A stretch of DNA of 64,000 nt, taken from M3007 sp044350425 (GTDB lineage Bacteria > Bacteroidota > Bacteroidia > Chitinophagales > Saprospiraceae). The stretch covers positions 8,730-72,729 of the forward strand of contig JBILHS010000013.1 in NCBI GenBank assembly GCA_044350425.1, written 5' to 3'. Both the position numbers and the translations under genes were made by a program. Each line of letters begins with the position of its first letter. Position 1 is the stretch's first letter. A model generated the notes under the pieces. That model was not told the origin of the DNA, searched no databases, and was given only the letters and a program-made list of their open reading frames with translations. This document shows positions 14,977 to 24,494 of the stretch, in pieces.

Positions 14977-17481
14977 ATGCCTACATCGGTCCTCTCGCAG
15001 CCTAAAAGCCCGCCCATTGCAGCGCACACCTGTTTTCACTGCCATGACGACTGTCCACCCGTTCCGGCGGGAGGGGAGGATCATTTGAGCATAGGCGACA
15101 AGCATTTTTGTTGCCAGGGCTGCCAAATGGTGTACGAGATTCTAAATACGCACAATTTATGCGAATTCTATGATCTGGATCAAAATCCCGGACAAAGCCT
15201 GAAGACACAAAAGTTTGCCCGAAGTTACGCTTATCTGGACGATGCTGAGATACAGGAAAAACTGATCGAATTTCAGCAGGGGCCAACCACACAGGTCACC
15301 TTTTACCTGCCCCAAATGCACTGTGTATCTTGCATCTGGCTATTGGAAAATCTTTATAAACTCGATGCTGGCGTAACCCATGCCCGGGTAAATTTTTTGA
15401 AAAAGACCACCACCATACAATTTGACTCAGCCCGAACCTCCCTGCGCAAACTAGCCACGTTGCTTGCTTCCATTGGCTATGCCCCTGATATTAATCTGGG
15501 GGATGTGGATGGCCAGAAAAAGCCAAAAATGAGCCGTCGTCTGGCAGCCCAATTGGCTGTGGCTGGTTTTGCGTTTGGGAATGTGATGTTGTTCAGTTTT
15601 CCCGAGTATGTAGGCATGACCCGCGAGGCGGACAGCTGGTTCTCCAATGCTTTTGGGTATCTCAGTATCCTGATCGCTCTGCCTGTATTGTTGTACAGCG
15701 AACGCGATTATTATGTGTCTGCATGGCAGGGACTGCGCAATCGACAGCTCAACATTGATGTCCCCCTTTGCCTTGCATTTCTCTCTTTGTTTGGACGAAG
15801 TGTTTATGAGATTTTGACCCATACCGGGGCCGGCTATCTGGATTCTTTTGCCGGACTGACCTTTTTAATGTTGATAGGAAAGTGGTTTCAGCAACATGTC
15901 TGGCATCAGCTTTCATTTGAGCGGGACTACAAATCTTATTTCCCGGTGGCAGCCACCCTGCGCAGCGGCGACACCGAAACATCCGTGCCCGTCAGTCGAT
16001 TGGTGCCCGGCGATATCATCCTGATCCGCAGTCAGGAAGTCATCCCGGCGGATGGGATTTTGTTGAAAGGCACTGCACGGGTGGATTACAGTTTTGTGAC
16101 CGGCGAATCAGAGCCAGTGTTGGTTCAGAATGGTGAACGGATCTTTGCGGGAGGGAAACAGATCGGGGAGGGCATTGAGATCGCCCTGACCCGCCGGGTA
16201 GCACAAAGTCACCTGACCAAATTGTGGAACAACGAAGCCTTTAAAACCAACGCCAAAGGTCAGGTGACCCGATTGGCTGATGCGGCCGGCCGCTATTTTA
16301 CTTACCTGATTCTGGTTTTTGGAGGAGGCGCCTTCCTGTACTGGTGGCTCATGCGCGGCGATATGCCGACGGCCATCAATGCCTTTACTGCGGTGATGAT
16401 CGTGGCCTGTCCTTGCAATGTGGCTCTGGCGATCCCGTTCACGTTGGGCAACATTCTTCGCATCCTTGGACGGAACCGTTTTTACCTGAAAAATATTCGC
16501 GTGGTGGAGGCTTTTGCCGAGATCAATGCAGTTGTGTTTGATAAAACCGGCACGATCACCAATGTCTCTCAACAGGAAATGCGCTTTGAAGGAAAGCCAC
16601 TTGGCTATGCTGAAAAAATCGCGATCCGTTCGCTGGTGCGGCATTCGGCACACCCGCTGAGTCGTCGTTTGTATGAGTCCATGCCTGAGGTTCCCGCTGA
16701 AACCCCGGAGCAGTTTGAAGAGATCCCCGGCCTGGGTATACGGGGCTTGGTGAAGGGGCGGGAGTTGAGGATCGGGTCGCAGCAGTTTGTTGGTTTGGGT
16801 TTTGAAGACCTCGGAGGTTTCCAAAACCTCCGAGGTCTTCAAAACCCAAACCAACAAAGCGGAGTTTTTATCTCTATCGACGGTCAGCTCCTGGGCCATT
16901 ACGAAGTAAAAAGCCGCTATCGCGATGGACTGGCGCAGGTACTGAGTTTTTTTAGCATCGGGACAAAAGAAAAAGCCCGGCCTTCCACTTACCTGCTTTC
17001 CGGCGATCAGGACCGGGAAGCTGCCGCACTTGCATCCTTTTTTCCCAGGGAAGAGACCATGCGTTTCAACCAAAGTCCCCAGGAAAAACTGGATTTTGTA
17101 AAAGGTCTGCAAGACCAGGGTCAGCACGTCATGATGCTCGGCGACGGTCTGAACGATGCTGGTGCGCTCCGCCAAAGCGACCTCGGTATCGTCGTCGCTG
17201 AAAATACCAACAACTTCACCCCGGCCTGCGATGCCATTCTTCACGCCGACGAATTTGCGCGCCTGCCGCAGTTTGTGCAATTGGCCCGTCGGGGTGTGAA
17301 AATAGTCAATTGGTCCTATTTGGTTGCTTTGACCTACAATGGCATCGGGATCAGTTTTGCAGTGGTGGGCGCCTTATCTCCGCTGGTGGCTGCGGTGTTG
17401 ATGCCGATCAGTTCGGTTTCGGTGGTATTGTTTGGGGTGGGAATGAGCAATTGGGCGGCTAGAAGGATTTTGAGCAGGTAA
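14977..17481 (+). CDS. ccoI: CcoI/FixI-type copper-transporting P-type ATPase
   Basis: 834 residues. In order: an N-terminal cysteine-rich metal-binding domain (Cys19-x2-Cys22, Cys45-Cys46-x2-Cys49, as in the ATPase-cat_bd family), a heavy-metal-associated domain (Cys116-x2-Cys119), membrane helices, 'TGESEPV' (375-381), the CPC motif (Cys478-Pro-Cys480), the phosphorylation site DKTGT (Asp522), the 'SAHPLSRRL' histidine-proline motif and 'GDGLNDAGAL'. The family supplies copper for cbb3-type cytochrome oxidase assembly. No ccoNOP or ccoGHS genes are in the window. The odd part is residues about 604-627 (16786-16858), where a perfect DNA palindrome is translated as 'FVGLGFEDLGGFQNL' and 'RGLQNPNQQS' within the nucleotide-binding domain; all catalytic motifs before and after stay in frame. 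Confidence 0.9.
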   Translation: MPTSVLSQPKSPPIAAHTCFHCHDDCPPVPAGGEDHLSIGDKHFCCQGCQMVYEILNTHNLCEFYDLDQNPGQSLKTQKFARSYAYLDDAEIQEKLIEFQQGPTTQVTFYLPQMHCVSCIWLLENLYKLDAGVTHARVNFLKKTTTIQFDSARTSLRKLATLLASIGYAPDINLGDVDGQKKPKMSRRLAAQLAVAGFAFGNVMLFSFPEYVGMTREADSWFSNAFGYLSILIALPVLLYSERDYYVSAWQGLRNRQLNIDVPLCLAFLSLFGRSVYEILTHTGAGYLDSFAGLTFLMLIGKWFQQHVWHQLSFERDYKSYFPVAATLRSGDTETSVPVSRLVPGDIILIRSQEVIPADGILLKGTARVDYSFVTGESEPVLVQNGERIFAGGKQIGEGIEIALTRRVAQSHLTKLWNNEAFKTNAKGQVTRLADAAGRYFTYLILVFGGGAFLYWWLMRGDMPTAINAFTAVMIVACPCNVALAIPFTLGNILRILGRNRFYLKNIRVVEAFAEINAVVFDKTGTITNVSQQEMRFEGKPLGYAEKIAIRSLVRHSAHPLSRRLYESMPEVPAETPEQFEEIPGLGIRGLVKGRELRIGSQQFVGLGFEDLGGFQNLRGLQNPNQQSGVFISIDGQLLGHYEVKSRYRDGLAQVLSFFSIGTKEKARPSTYLLSGDQDREAAALASFFPREETMRFNQSPQEKLDFVKGLQDQGQHVMMLGDGLNDAGALRQSDLGIVVAENTNNFTPACDAILHADEFARLPQFVQLARRGVKIVNWSYLVALTYNGIGISFAVVGALSPLVAAVLMPISSVSVVLFGVGMSNWAARRILSR
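16786..16858. repeat. Perfect palindromic repeat inside the ccoI coding region
   Basis: Two 35-bp arms (16786-16820 and 16824-16858) are exact inverted copies separated by 3 bases. The centre (CCTCGGAGGTTT and its complement) is the same core found at 35782-35812 and 49624-49698. The outer part of each arm (TTTGTTGGTTTGGGTT) is unique to this copy. The reading frame of ccoI passes straight through. Confidence 0.95.
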
Positions 17482-17507
17482 AGCAGCATAGACAATTCTG
17501 AATATGT

Positions 17508-17610
17508 ACAACAGCCCCGGCCCCTTAAAACGGCGTCGGGGCTGTTGCTGTACCGGCGGCTTTAGCCGCAGGCAATCTCGCAAAAAAAACAGGAAACTCG
17601 CCTGCCGGGC
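17508..17610 (+). repeat. About 100-bp interspersed repeat, copy 1
   Basis: It opens with ACAACAGCCCCGGCCC, and GGCGTCGGGGCTGTTG closes a stem; then come TACCGGCGGCTT, AGCCGCAGG and an A run. A second copy lies at 35815-35918. The first 35 bases form a strong terminator-like hairpin after ccoI. Confidence 0.8.
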
Positions 17611-17618
17611 GCTTGCAG

Positions 17619-17746
17619 TTATACCTGACGGAAAATGGTTTGCTAAAAATGCAACCCGCTTGCGCTATTCACCGGGTGACTCAAAGTCACCCGGTGGATC
17701 AACCAGGAATCCCCCCTTTTCGCAAACCACTTTCCGTCAGGTATAA
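17619..17746. repeat. Palindrome with nested hairpin downstream of ccoI
   Basis: The outer 25-bp arms (17619-17643 and 17722-17746, TTATACCTGACGGAAA...) pair with one mismatch. An inner hairpin, ACCGGGTGAC/GTCACCCGGT (17671-17695), sits in the middle. It contains no gene. Confidence 0.75.
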
Positions 17747-17799
17747 TGCCGATTGTACCATATCTGATGCACAACCGACTGTTAATCGTTCAATAATTA

Positions 17800-17807
17800 T
17801 ATATTTG
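17800..17807 (+). promoter_or_regulatory. -7 box upstream of the HTTM gene
   Basis: TATATTTG is a perfect TAnnTTTG box 62 bases before the ATG at 17869. The -33 region (TTAA) is weak. Confidence 0.45.
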
Positions 17808-17868
17808 CATAAAAAAATTAAATAAATCAAATTACCCTTGCAGCCCAATTTCAAATATAACTGACTGT

Positions 17869-19203
17869 ATGGCCTATATTCAGAGGTTTAAAAATTGGTT
17901 AAGCGAACCTATCAACGGTTATGTAATTGGCTTATTCCGGGTCGGTTATGGCTTGTTCATGTTGTATGAAATAGCGAATTATATATTCACCGGCATGGTT
18001 CAGGCCTTTTTTGTATCGCCCAAAATCAATTTTCCTTACGAGGGCTTTGAGTGGATCAAGCCCTTGCCGGCACCAGCCTTGTCTGCGATCCTTTTCGTTA
18101 TGTTGGGCTGTGCACTTTTGATTACTTTGGGTGTTTGGCTGAAATGGGTTGCAAGGTTATTTGCAGGGCTGTATTTGTATCTGTTTCTGTTGGATAAAAG
18201 CCTTTATAACAATCACATCTACCTTTTTATTCTGCTGGCGATCCTACTGAGCTTTACTCATGCGGATCAGTTTGTGTCCTTTCGAAAACGTAAACTGCCG
18301 GGTATTGCGGTACCCAGATGGCAGCAGTTCATTCTGGCGGCCCAGGTGATGTGCGTGTATTTTTTCGCTAGTTTTGTTAAAATGCGTTCGGACTGGTGGG
18401 TGCTTAAGCAGCCTGTCAGAATGATCTCAGAAGCAATTCCGGCGGATAGCTTTTTAGCCTCTTTTTACAAGTCGGAACTGGGTGTAAACATGATGGTATA
18501 TATGGGGTTTTCGCTCGATTTTTTTGCTCCTATATTGTTGTGGTACAAACCTTTGCGCAAATGGGCGGTCATTCCTTTTGCGCTTTTTCATTTTTCAAAT
18601 TCCGGGATATTCGGGGATATTGGAATATTTCCGTTTGTGATGTTGGTATCGTTGATTCTTTATTTTGAACTGGAAGAAATTCCATTGCTCCGCAGGTGGT
18701 ATCCTAATTTATCCGCTCAAAACAATGCATTGCCCGGTCAGGTGGTAAGCAAGCTGACCGTTTGGTTTTTGGTGGCTTATTTTAGCTTTCAATTGTTATT
18801 CCCGCTTCGCGGCTTGTTCCTACCCAATGACCTGGACTATACGACCATTGGAAACCGGTTTTCCTGGCGGGTAAAAGCAGATTCCCGCATGGTTTCAGAA
18901 TTTAAAATTTTAATGAAGGACCCGGCCACAGGGGAAGAGGCTGATATGAATTACCGGACTATGGTTAATAATGTTCAGATCCAGGCCATGATCTATGACC
19001 CGAGGATGATGATGGATTTTGCAAAGATGATGCATCGGGAGGCCACAAAAATTGGTGTGCCAAATGCAGAATTATATGCCAGAATTAAATTCAGCCTGAA
19101 TGGAAGGCCAACGCAGTATTTTATCAATCCGGAAGTTGATATGATCAGAGCAAACTACAGTCCTTTTAAAAAACTGGATTGGGTGATACCTGTTGAGCGA
19201 TAG
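17869..19203 (+). CDS. HTTM-domain protein, vitamin K-dependent gamma-carboxylase homologue
   Basis: 444 residues with several membrane helices followed by a soluble C-terminal domain. Signatures of the gamma-glutamyl carboxylase (HTTM) family are visible: 'LYNNHIYLF' (112-120), 'SFVKMRSDWW' with Lys171 at the place of the catalytic lysine of human GGCX, and 'HFSNSGIFGDIGIFPFVML' (241-259), which resembles the MNS-LF-IGMFPY segment. The C-terminus holds 'FSLNGRPTQYFINPEVDM', a family hallmark. The animal enzyme oxidises vitamin K hydroquinone and carboxylates glutamate; bacterial members have unknown targets. Conservation of the lysine suggests an active enzyme at the inner membrane, which is inference. 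It has its own -7 box and no operon partner. Confidence 0.85.
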   Translation: MAYIQRFKNWLSEPINGYVIGLFRVGYGLFMLYEIANYIFTGMVQAFFVSPKINFPYEGFEWIKPLPAPALSAILFVMLGCALLITLGVWLKWVARLFAGLYLYLFLLDKSLYNNHIYLFILLAILLSFTHADQFVSFRKRKLPGIAVPRWQQFILAAQVMCVYFFASFVKMRSDWWVLKQPVRMISEAIPADSFLASFYKSELGVNMMVYMGFSLDFFAPILLWYKPLRKWAVIPFALFHFSNSGIFGDIGIFPFVMLVSLILYFELEEIPLLRRWYPNLSAQNNALPGQVVSKLTVWFLVAYFSFQLLFPLRGLFLPNDLDYTTIGNRFSWRVKADSRMVSEFKILMKDPATGEEADMNYRTMVNNVQIQAMIYDPRMMMDFAKMMHREATKIGVPNAELYARIKFSLNGRPTQYFINPEVDMIRANYSPFKKLDWVIPVER

Positions 19204-19415
19204 CACCTGGTAAAACTTTAAAAGGATTGGTTTCGAAAATTAAACATTTCGTTTTTAAAAAGATCCCTCTGGTTTTTTTAATAAACTGTTCGAAAGCTTC
19301 CGTACGTTTGGTTGGTTTTTTTATCCGTGTACTTTTTTTTATTCGGACCATGACCGATCTGTCCTGAACGAAAACTAAGCATGCATTTTGACTTCTCCAT
19401 ATTAATACTACTCCT

Positions 19416-22400
19416 ATGAAAATGGTCTACAATCAGCCTTTCCTGGCTTCCTCTGTGTGCGAAATCCGCCCGAGTTTTTCCTTCAAGCTGTTCAAGTTAT
19501 GCGTCATTCTGATAACGGCTTTTTTGCCATCCATGGCACAGGCCTCTCCGGATTTCAGCATCTTTTATGATGGCAACAGCATTCAGCTCAGTGATCAAAT
19601 GGGTGGCAACGATGTGATTACAGTCACTGAAGTTGCAGGACAAATTCAATTCAATGTACCGGGACGCACTTACGCCATTAATGGTGGGGTGGAACTTAAT
19701 TTTCCGGTCAGTATTCCTTTGGCAGGAACTACCATTGTGGTAGTTTTTGGTGGAGCAGGGGATGACGTAATCAATATAGGCGCCTTCACTACAGCATTAC
19801 CAGACCTGAACATTGGTGGAGGAGATGGAAATGATGTAATTAACTTTAACGGTGACATCAATTTTTTGACGGGTGCGTCTCTGGATGTAAACCTTCAGGA
19901 TGATGCGCCTTTTATCGGTACGGACAAGATCGTTGTTGCATCGGGTGCGAACCTCCGATTGTCAGGACTTGGCAATGCGGTGCTCAAAGCAAGCCAGAGC
20001 ATTACACTACTAACTGGTGGTAGCGTTGAAGCCGAGGATGGAGACATCACGGTGGAGGCTAATCTTCAGGCAGCGCCTTCTGTAGGCAACTTTAAAGGTG
20101 TCGAATTAAACGGCGGTCTTTTGGATGTAGCCGGCGACGGCTATCTTACCGTCAAAGGAAGAGGGGGCAATGCAGCCTCCAGTTTTCAAACCGGCGTTTC
20201 CCTGACAGCAAGTGGAAGAATATCAGGCGGTGACATCCATGCGGTATATGTGCAAGGTTGGGGCGGCCCCGGGGCCGGCATTCGCAACTATGGTGTGAAT
20301 GTAGAATTGAACGCTGAGATCAGCTCCTCAGGTGGTTCAGTCACCGTGATCGGAACCGGCAATGGTATCGGCGCATCGGCGAACGGTCATGGCATACTAG
20401 TGAACAATACGGGTCTGATCACAGCAGGCGGAAGTGGTGAAGTAATTGTGAACGGCACTGGATGTAAAACCTGTGATGGAGTAAATAATGTGGGGGTGGC
20501 TGTAGCAGCCTCCAATTCTCAGGTCAACTCAACCAATGGAGACGTGACAGTTACCGGCCTGGCTGGAGGAACTTCCGTTTCAGGTACCAATAGTGGTGTT
20601 CATGTATTTGCGGGCGGTTTTATCTACGCCGGAGGTGCTGGCAATCTTAAAGTGACAGGCACCGCAGGCAGTGGCTCACAAGGCAGTTTACGGGGGGTAA
20701 GTGTACAAACTGGAGCCGCTATTTTAGCATTGGGTACGGGCTCCGTCACAGTAAAAGGTACCGGCACGGAAAGTGTTGGAAACTTTAATATTGGAGTCGC
20801 AGATTTTGGCATCATTGCCAGCACGAATGGTGATGTAACAGTGACTGGATTTGGAGCAGGGACGGGTGCCTCCTTGAATAACTATGGAATTTTGGTCCAA
20901 AATAGCCCGGGAATACCCGCATCTATCAGCGCCAATGGCAATGGCAAGGTCAGAGTGGTTGGCAATGGTGCCTATGATGCTACAGGCAATGGAAATATTG
21001 GTGTGTTGGTAAGCGGAAGCCTTTCTGCTATAGATTCAGACAATGGCAATGTAGAGATTGTCGGCACCGGCGGAGGGGCCGGAGTTTCTGCTTCTAATGC
21101 CGGAGTAACCGTTGCTAATCAGGGACTGGTATTTGCCGGGGGGATCGGGACCGTATCCATTCAGGGATTGGGTGGTAAAGGCTCGGGTAACCTCAATGCT
21201 GGCGTAAGTGTTGAAACAGGTAGTTTGGTAAACTCTGGAGGCGGCAACGTTTCTGTAGTCGGCCAGGGCATCGGTATTGGCACTTCGGGCCTAAATCATG
21301 GCGTACAAGTGGCCGGGTCAGCAGCTCCTTTTGCCAGCATTCAGGCCGGAGCAAATGGCTATGTTTCCGTACGTGGTACGGCAGGCAACAGCATTACGGG
21401 CTCGGACAATTATGGCGTATTGGTCAGCACATTCGGCCAAATTGCCGCCACAAACGGCAATATTGATGTCACAGGACAAGGCGGTGGACAAGCCCCGGCA
21501 TCTTTTGGCGTCGGTGTTAATGTGCGCAACAACGGTCAGGTAATCACCAATGGTAATGGCATGATTACCATCAAAGGAACCGGCGGAACCGGTGTCGGCG
21601 TCAGCAATATCGGTGTTTCACTTGCTAATACCGCCATTGTAACTTCGGCGAGCGGCAATATTACAGTCACCGGAATTGAAGGAACCAGTTCCCTTTCCAA
21701 CGGAATCAAAATGAGCGAAACGGCTTTGATTGACTCCGATGCAAACATTGAGTTGATCGCCAACAGCATTTTGATTGGTGCTACCGCTTCTGTAAACAAC
21801 AACGCCAACAATACGGTCACGCTTCGCCAGCTAACAAGCGGCGTTGCCATTAACCTTGGACCTTCAACCGACCCGCTCGGCGGCCCCTTGAACCTCTCCG
21901 ATGCAGAACTGGACCGCGTCACCACGGGTAGGCTAGTTATTGGCAATAATTTGAGCGGCAACATCACCGTAGCCAACCCGATCACAAGACCAACTCAAAC
22001 CAATGTTACCCTGATCACGGGAGGGGCTATTTTCCTGAATGCTTCTTCTCTGAATACTGCCGGCGGATTACTGACTTTCCAGGCGCCTCAGGGTGGGGTA
22101 TTCCCAACGGTCGCAGGAGTAGATGTAGAGGCAGGAACTGTTGCATTCTCTTCGGGAACGACGCTCAACATCCAAATCAACGGTACAAACCCGGATCTTG
22201 GATATAGCCAGCTGAATGTGGTAGGTATCGTGAATCTTACAGGATCCAGGCTTTTTCTGAGCGGTTCTTTCATTCAGCCACAGTGTATTCCATTGATGCT
22301 GGTGAAAAATGACGGAACAGATGCAGTCATTGGAACCTTTAATGGGTTGCCTGAAGGATTCCTGATCACCAACTATCTGGGCAGCGGCAAAAACGTACAG

Positions 22401-24488
22401 ATCACCTATGCTGGCGGGGATGGCAACGATGTGGTACTCATTGAACGGTTGATCCCGACTATCATGTGTCCGGCCAATATTGTAAGTGCCAATGATTTTG
22501 GCTTTTGCAGCAAGGACCTTGGTTTTATCGGCACACCGATGGTGGTTGAAAATTGTGCGTCCACCCTGGCAAACAATGCACCTGGAATATTTAACATCGG
22601 TCTGACTGAAGTGACCTGGGTCGTAACCGATCAGAACAATAATTCAGCCTCATGTATCCAACAAGTTCGGATCAATGATACAGAATTCCCAACTTTTGTA
22701 TGTCCGGCCAATATTGAAACCCTGACCCAGGAAAACGTAGACTGTGGCGCAGTGGTCAGTTTTGACCTGCAGGGCGCTGATAACTGTGCCGGCTTCCTGG
22801 TAGAACAATCTCATTTTTCAGAGGAGGTATTTGAAATGGGTATCACCTATGTTGAGGCCTCTATCACAGATGCTTCCGGGAATACAACTACCTGTGCGTT
22901 TAAAATTGAAGTTGGACCTCGTCCGGAGATCTGTAATGGTCTCGATGATGATTGTGACGGCTATACCGATGAATTACAAGGCTGGGAACTCCAAACGGCC
23001 CTCTACGCTGCGGAACCTGCGGCTGCAAACCGAATGGGTGAAAGTATAGCCATGCATGGTGACTGGGCTATTGCCGGATCCAATCAGAAAAATACTGCGG
23101 GCGAGCAAAGGGGAACGGCCTACATCCTGTATCACAATGCGAGTACCGGCACCTGGGCTCAGGCGGCTCAATTGTTCCCGGATAATTCCTCCACAGGCAA
23201 TCTGTTCTATGGTGCTAAAGTGGCCATGGGTAATGGGTACTGTGCAGTTGCTGCAGGCCTCGACGATGAGAACGGAGCGGATGCAGGTGCGGTGTATATC
23301 TATAAATTCAATGGCCCGAACTCTGGCGATTGGGTTTTCTATCAAAAGATCCTGGGTGTAAACGCCGGCGAACAGATTGGCAGCAGCCTCGATTTCTCCA
23401 ACGAACTATTGCTCGTGGGTGCAATTAAGAACTCCGATGTTGCTGCAGAGGCAGGAGCCGCCTATCTTTTCGCACAAACGCCTGTCGGAACCGGCAACTG
23501 GAACCTGGTTAAAAAACTTACAGCGCCCGACAGCGACCTGGGCGATCACTTTGGCTACGATGTGGCTTTAAGCGGCAACCAGGCGGTTGTAACAGCCAAA
23601 GAGGACGATGAGAAAAATCTGGATGCCGGAGCGGCCTATCTGTTTGCCAAAGACCAGGGAGGCGCCAACAACTGGGGCCTGGTCAAAAAGATCATGGCTC
23701 CGGATGGTGAAGTGGACGATAACCTTGGCGTGAGTGCAGATTTAGATGGAGGCTGGCTGGTACTCGGCGCCCATAAAGACGATGATAAAGGCCCGGAAAG
23801 TGGTTCAGCTTATGTGTTTTACCAGAACCAGGGCAATGTGCTCAATTCCTGGAATATGCATGTCAAGCTGAATGATTTCAACGGTAAAAAAGGCGAACAC
23901 TATGGATACGATGTTGCCATTGACGGAGACCATATTGCCATTGGTGCCCGCTGGAAAAGGGTTTTCCAGTCCCGTGCAGGTGCGGTATTCGTGTACCATC
24001 GGGAAGACAATGGCTGGGTAGAATTTGCCTTACTGACGGATCCGAATAACCTTTACAATGATAACCTGGGTACCAGCGTAACATTGGATGGTCCATACAT
24101 TATGGCAGGTATCCCCGGCGATGATCTGCCGCTGAAGACCGATTGTGGAGCGGTCCTGGTATTTAATGGCGTTTGTGGCGATGGTCATCAGCGTCCGCAC
24201 GAGAAAACGATGGGTCGCGGCATAGAAACGGGCGAGTTTTCAGTACGTTGTTTCCCGGTTCCGTTTGATCATACGCTGACGATTCAGATTGAAACCCAGA
24301 AAGCAGAGAACGTTCAGGTGCAGATCTTTGACGTCATAGGTCGGCAGGTAGCGATGTTGTTCAACGGTATTTCAGAAGGAAGCCTCAGCCTTCCATGGAA
24401 CACTCTTGAACTGCCCAATGGCAACTATTTCGTTCGGGTTTCAACGGCTGAAAAAACGCTTACCCAAACTGTTGTTCGGGCCAATTAA
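19416..24488 (+). CDS. Giant T9SS surface protein: beta-helix repeats, HYR, MopE-like and FG-GAP-like domains
   Basis: 1690 residues with a signal peptide ('LCVILITAFLPSMAQAS'). Residues about 45-850 consist of glycine/asparagine-rich units of roughly 50 residues with the theme G-D/N-V-T-V-x-G-x-G-x-G and G-V-x-V, as in filamentous-haemagglutinin-type beta-helices. Two HYR domains follow (about 1012-1165, 'MCPANI', 'FVCPANI'), then a MopE-like acidic motif 'CNGLDDDCDGYTDE' (about 1173-1186), a beta-propeller of FG-GAP-like blades (about 1190-1600, repeated 'GAAYLFA' strands) and a C-terminal T9SS sorting domain. By family knowledge it is exported by type IX secretion and is probably an adhesin or matrix protein. 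A LytTR gene starts 6 bases after the stop, so the two are likely co-transcribed. Confidence 0.88.
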   Translation: MKMVYNQPFLASSVCEIRPSFSFKLFKLCVILITAFLPSMAQASPDFSIFYDGNSIQLSDQMGGNDVITVTEVAGQIQFNVPGRTYAINGGVELNFPVSIPLAGTTIVVVFGGAGDDVINIGAFTTALPDLNIGGGDGNDVINFNGDINFLTGASLDVNLQDDAPFIGTDKIVVASGANLRLSGLGNAVLKASQSITLLTGGSVEAEDGDITVEANLQAAPSVGNFKGVELNGGLLDVAGDGYLTVKGRGGNAASSFQTGVSLTASGRISGGDIHAVYVQGWGGPGAGIRNYGVNVELNAEISSSGGSVTVIGTGNGIGASANGHGILVNNTGLITAGGSGEVIVNGTGCKTCDGVNNVGVAVAASNSQVNSTNGDVTVTGLAGGTSVSGTNSGVHVFAGGFIYAGGAGNLKVTGTAGSGSQGSLRGVSVQTGAAILALGTGSVTVKGTGTESVGNFNIGVADFGIIASTNGDVTVTGFGAGTGASLNNYGILVQNSPGIPASISANGNGKVRVVGNGAYDATGNGNIGVLVSGSLSAIDSDNGNVEIVGTGGGAGVSASNAGVTVANQGLVFAGGIGTVSIQGLGGKGSGNLNAGVSVETGSLVNSGGGNVSVVGQGIGIGTSGLNHGVQVAGSAAPFASIQAGANGYVSVRGTAGNSITGSDNYGVLVSTFGQIAATNGNIDVTGQGGGQAPASFGVGVNVRNNGQVITNGNGMITIKGTGGTGVGVSNIGVSLANTAIVTSASGNITVTGIEGTSSLSNGIKMSETALIDSDANIELIANSILIGATASVNNNANNTVTLRQLTSGVAINLGPSTDPLGGPLNLSDAELDRVTTGRLVIGNNLSGNITVANPITRPTQTNVTLITGGAIFLNASSLNTAGGLLTFQAPQGGVFPTVAGVDVEAGTVAFSSGTTLNIQINGTNPDLGYSQLNVVGIVNLTGSRLFLSGSFIQPQCIPLMLVKNDGTDAVIGTFNGLPEGFLITNYLGSGKNVQITYAGGDGNDVVLIERLIPTIMCPANIVSANDFGFCSKDLGFIGTPMVVENCASTLANNAPGIFNIGLTEVTWVVTDQNNNSASCIQQVRINDTEFPTFVCPANIETLTQENVDCGAVVSFDLQGADNCAGFLVEQSHFSEEVFEMGITYVEASITDASGNTTTCAFKIEVGPRPEICNGLDDDCDGYTDELQGWELQTALYAAEPAAANRMGESIAMHGDWAIAGSNQKNTAGEQRGTAYILYHNASTGTWAQAAQLFPDNSSTGNLFYGAKVAMGNGYCAVAAGLDDENGADAGAVYIYKFNGPNSGDWVFYQKILGVNAGEQIGSSLDFSNELLLVGAIKNSDVAAEAGAAYLFAQTPVGTGNWNLVKKLTAPDSDLGDHFGYDVALSGNQAVVTAKEDDEKNLDAGAAYLFAKDQGGANNWGLVKKIMAPDGEVDDNLGVSADLDGGWLVLGAHKDDDKGPESGSAYVFYQNQGNVLNSWNMHVKLNDFNGKKGEHYGYDVAIDGDHIAIGARWKRVFQSRAGAVFVYHREDNGWVEFALLTDPNNLYNDNLGTSVTLDGPYIMAGIPGDDLPLKTDCGAVLVFNGVCGDGHQRPHEKTMGRGIETGEFSVRCFPVPFDHTLTIQIETQKAENVQVQIFDVIGRQVAMLFNGISEGSLSLPWNTLELPNGNYFVRVSTAEKTLTQTVVRAN

Positions 24489-24494
24489 ATAAGT

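Noticed and set aside
16108..17280. 390-residue minus-strand frame opposite ccoI
   Set aside because: It is antisense to a well-supported P-type ATPase with all motifs; the length is a by-product of codon use.
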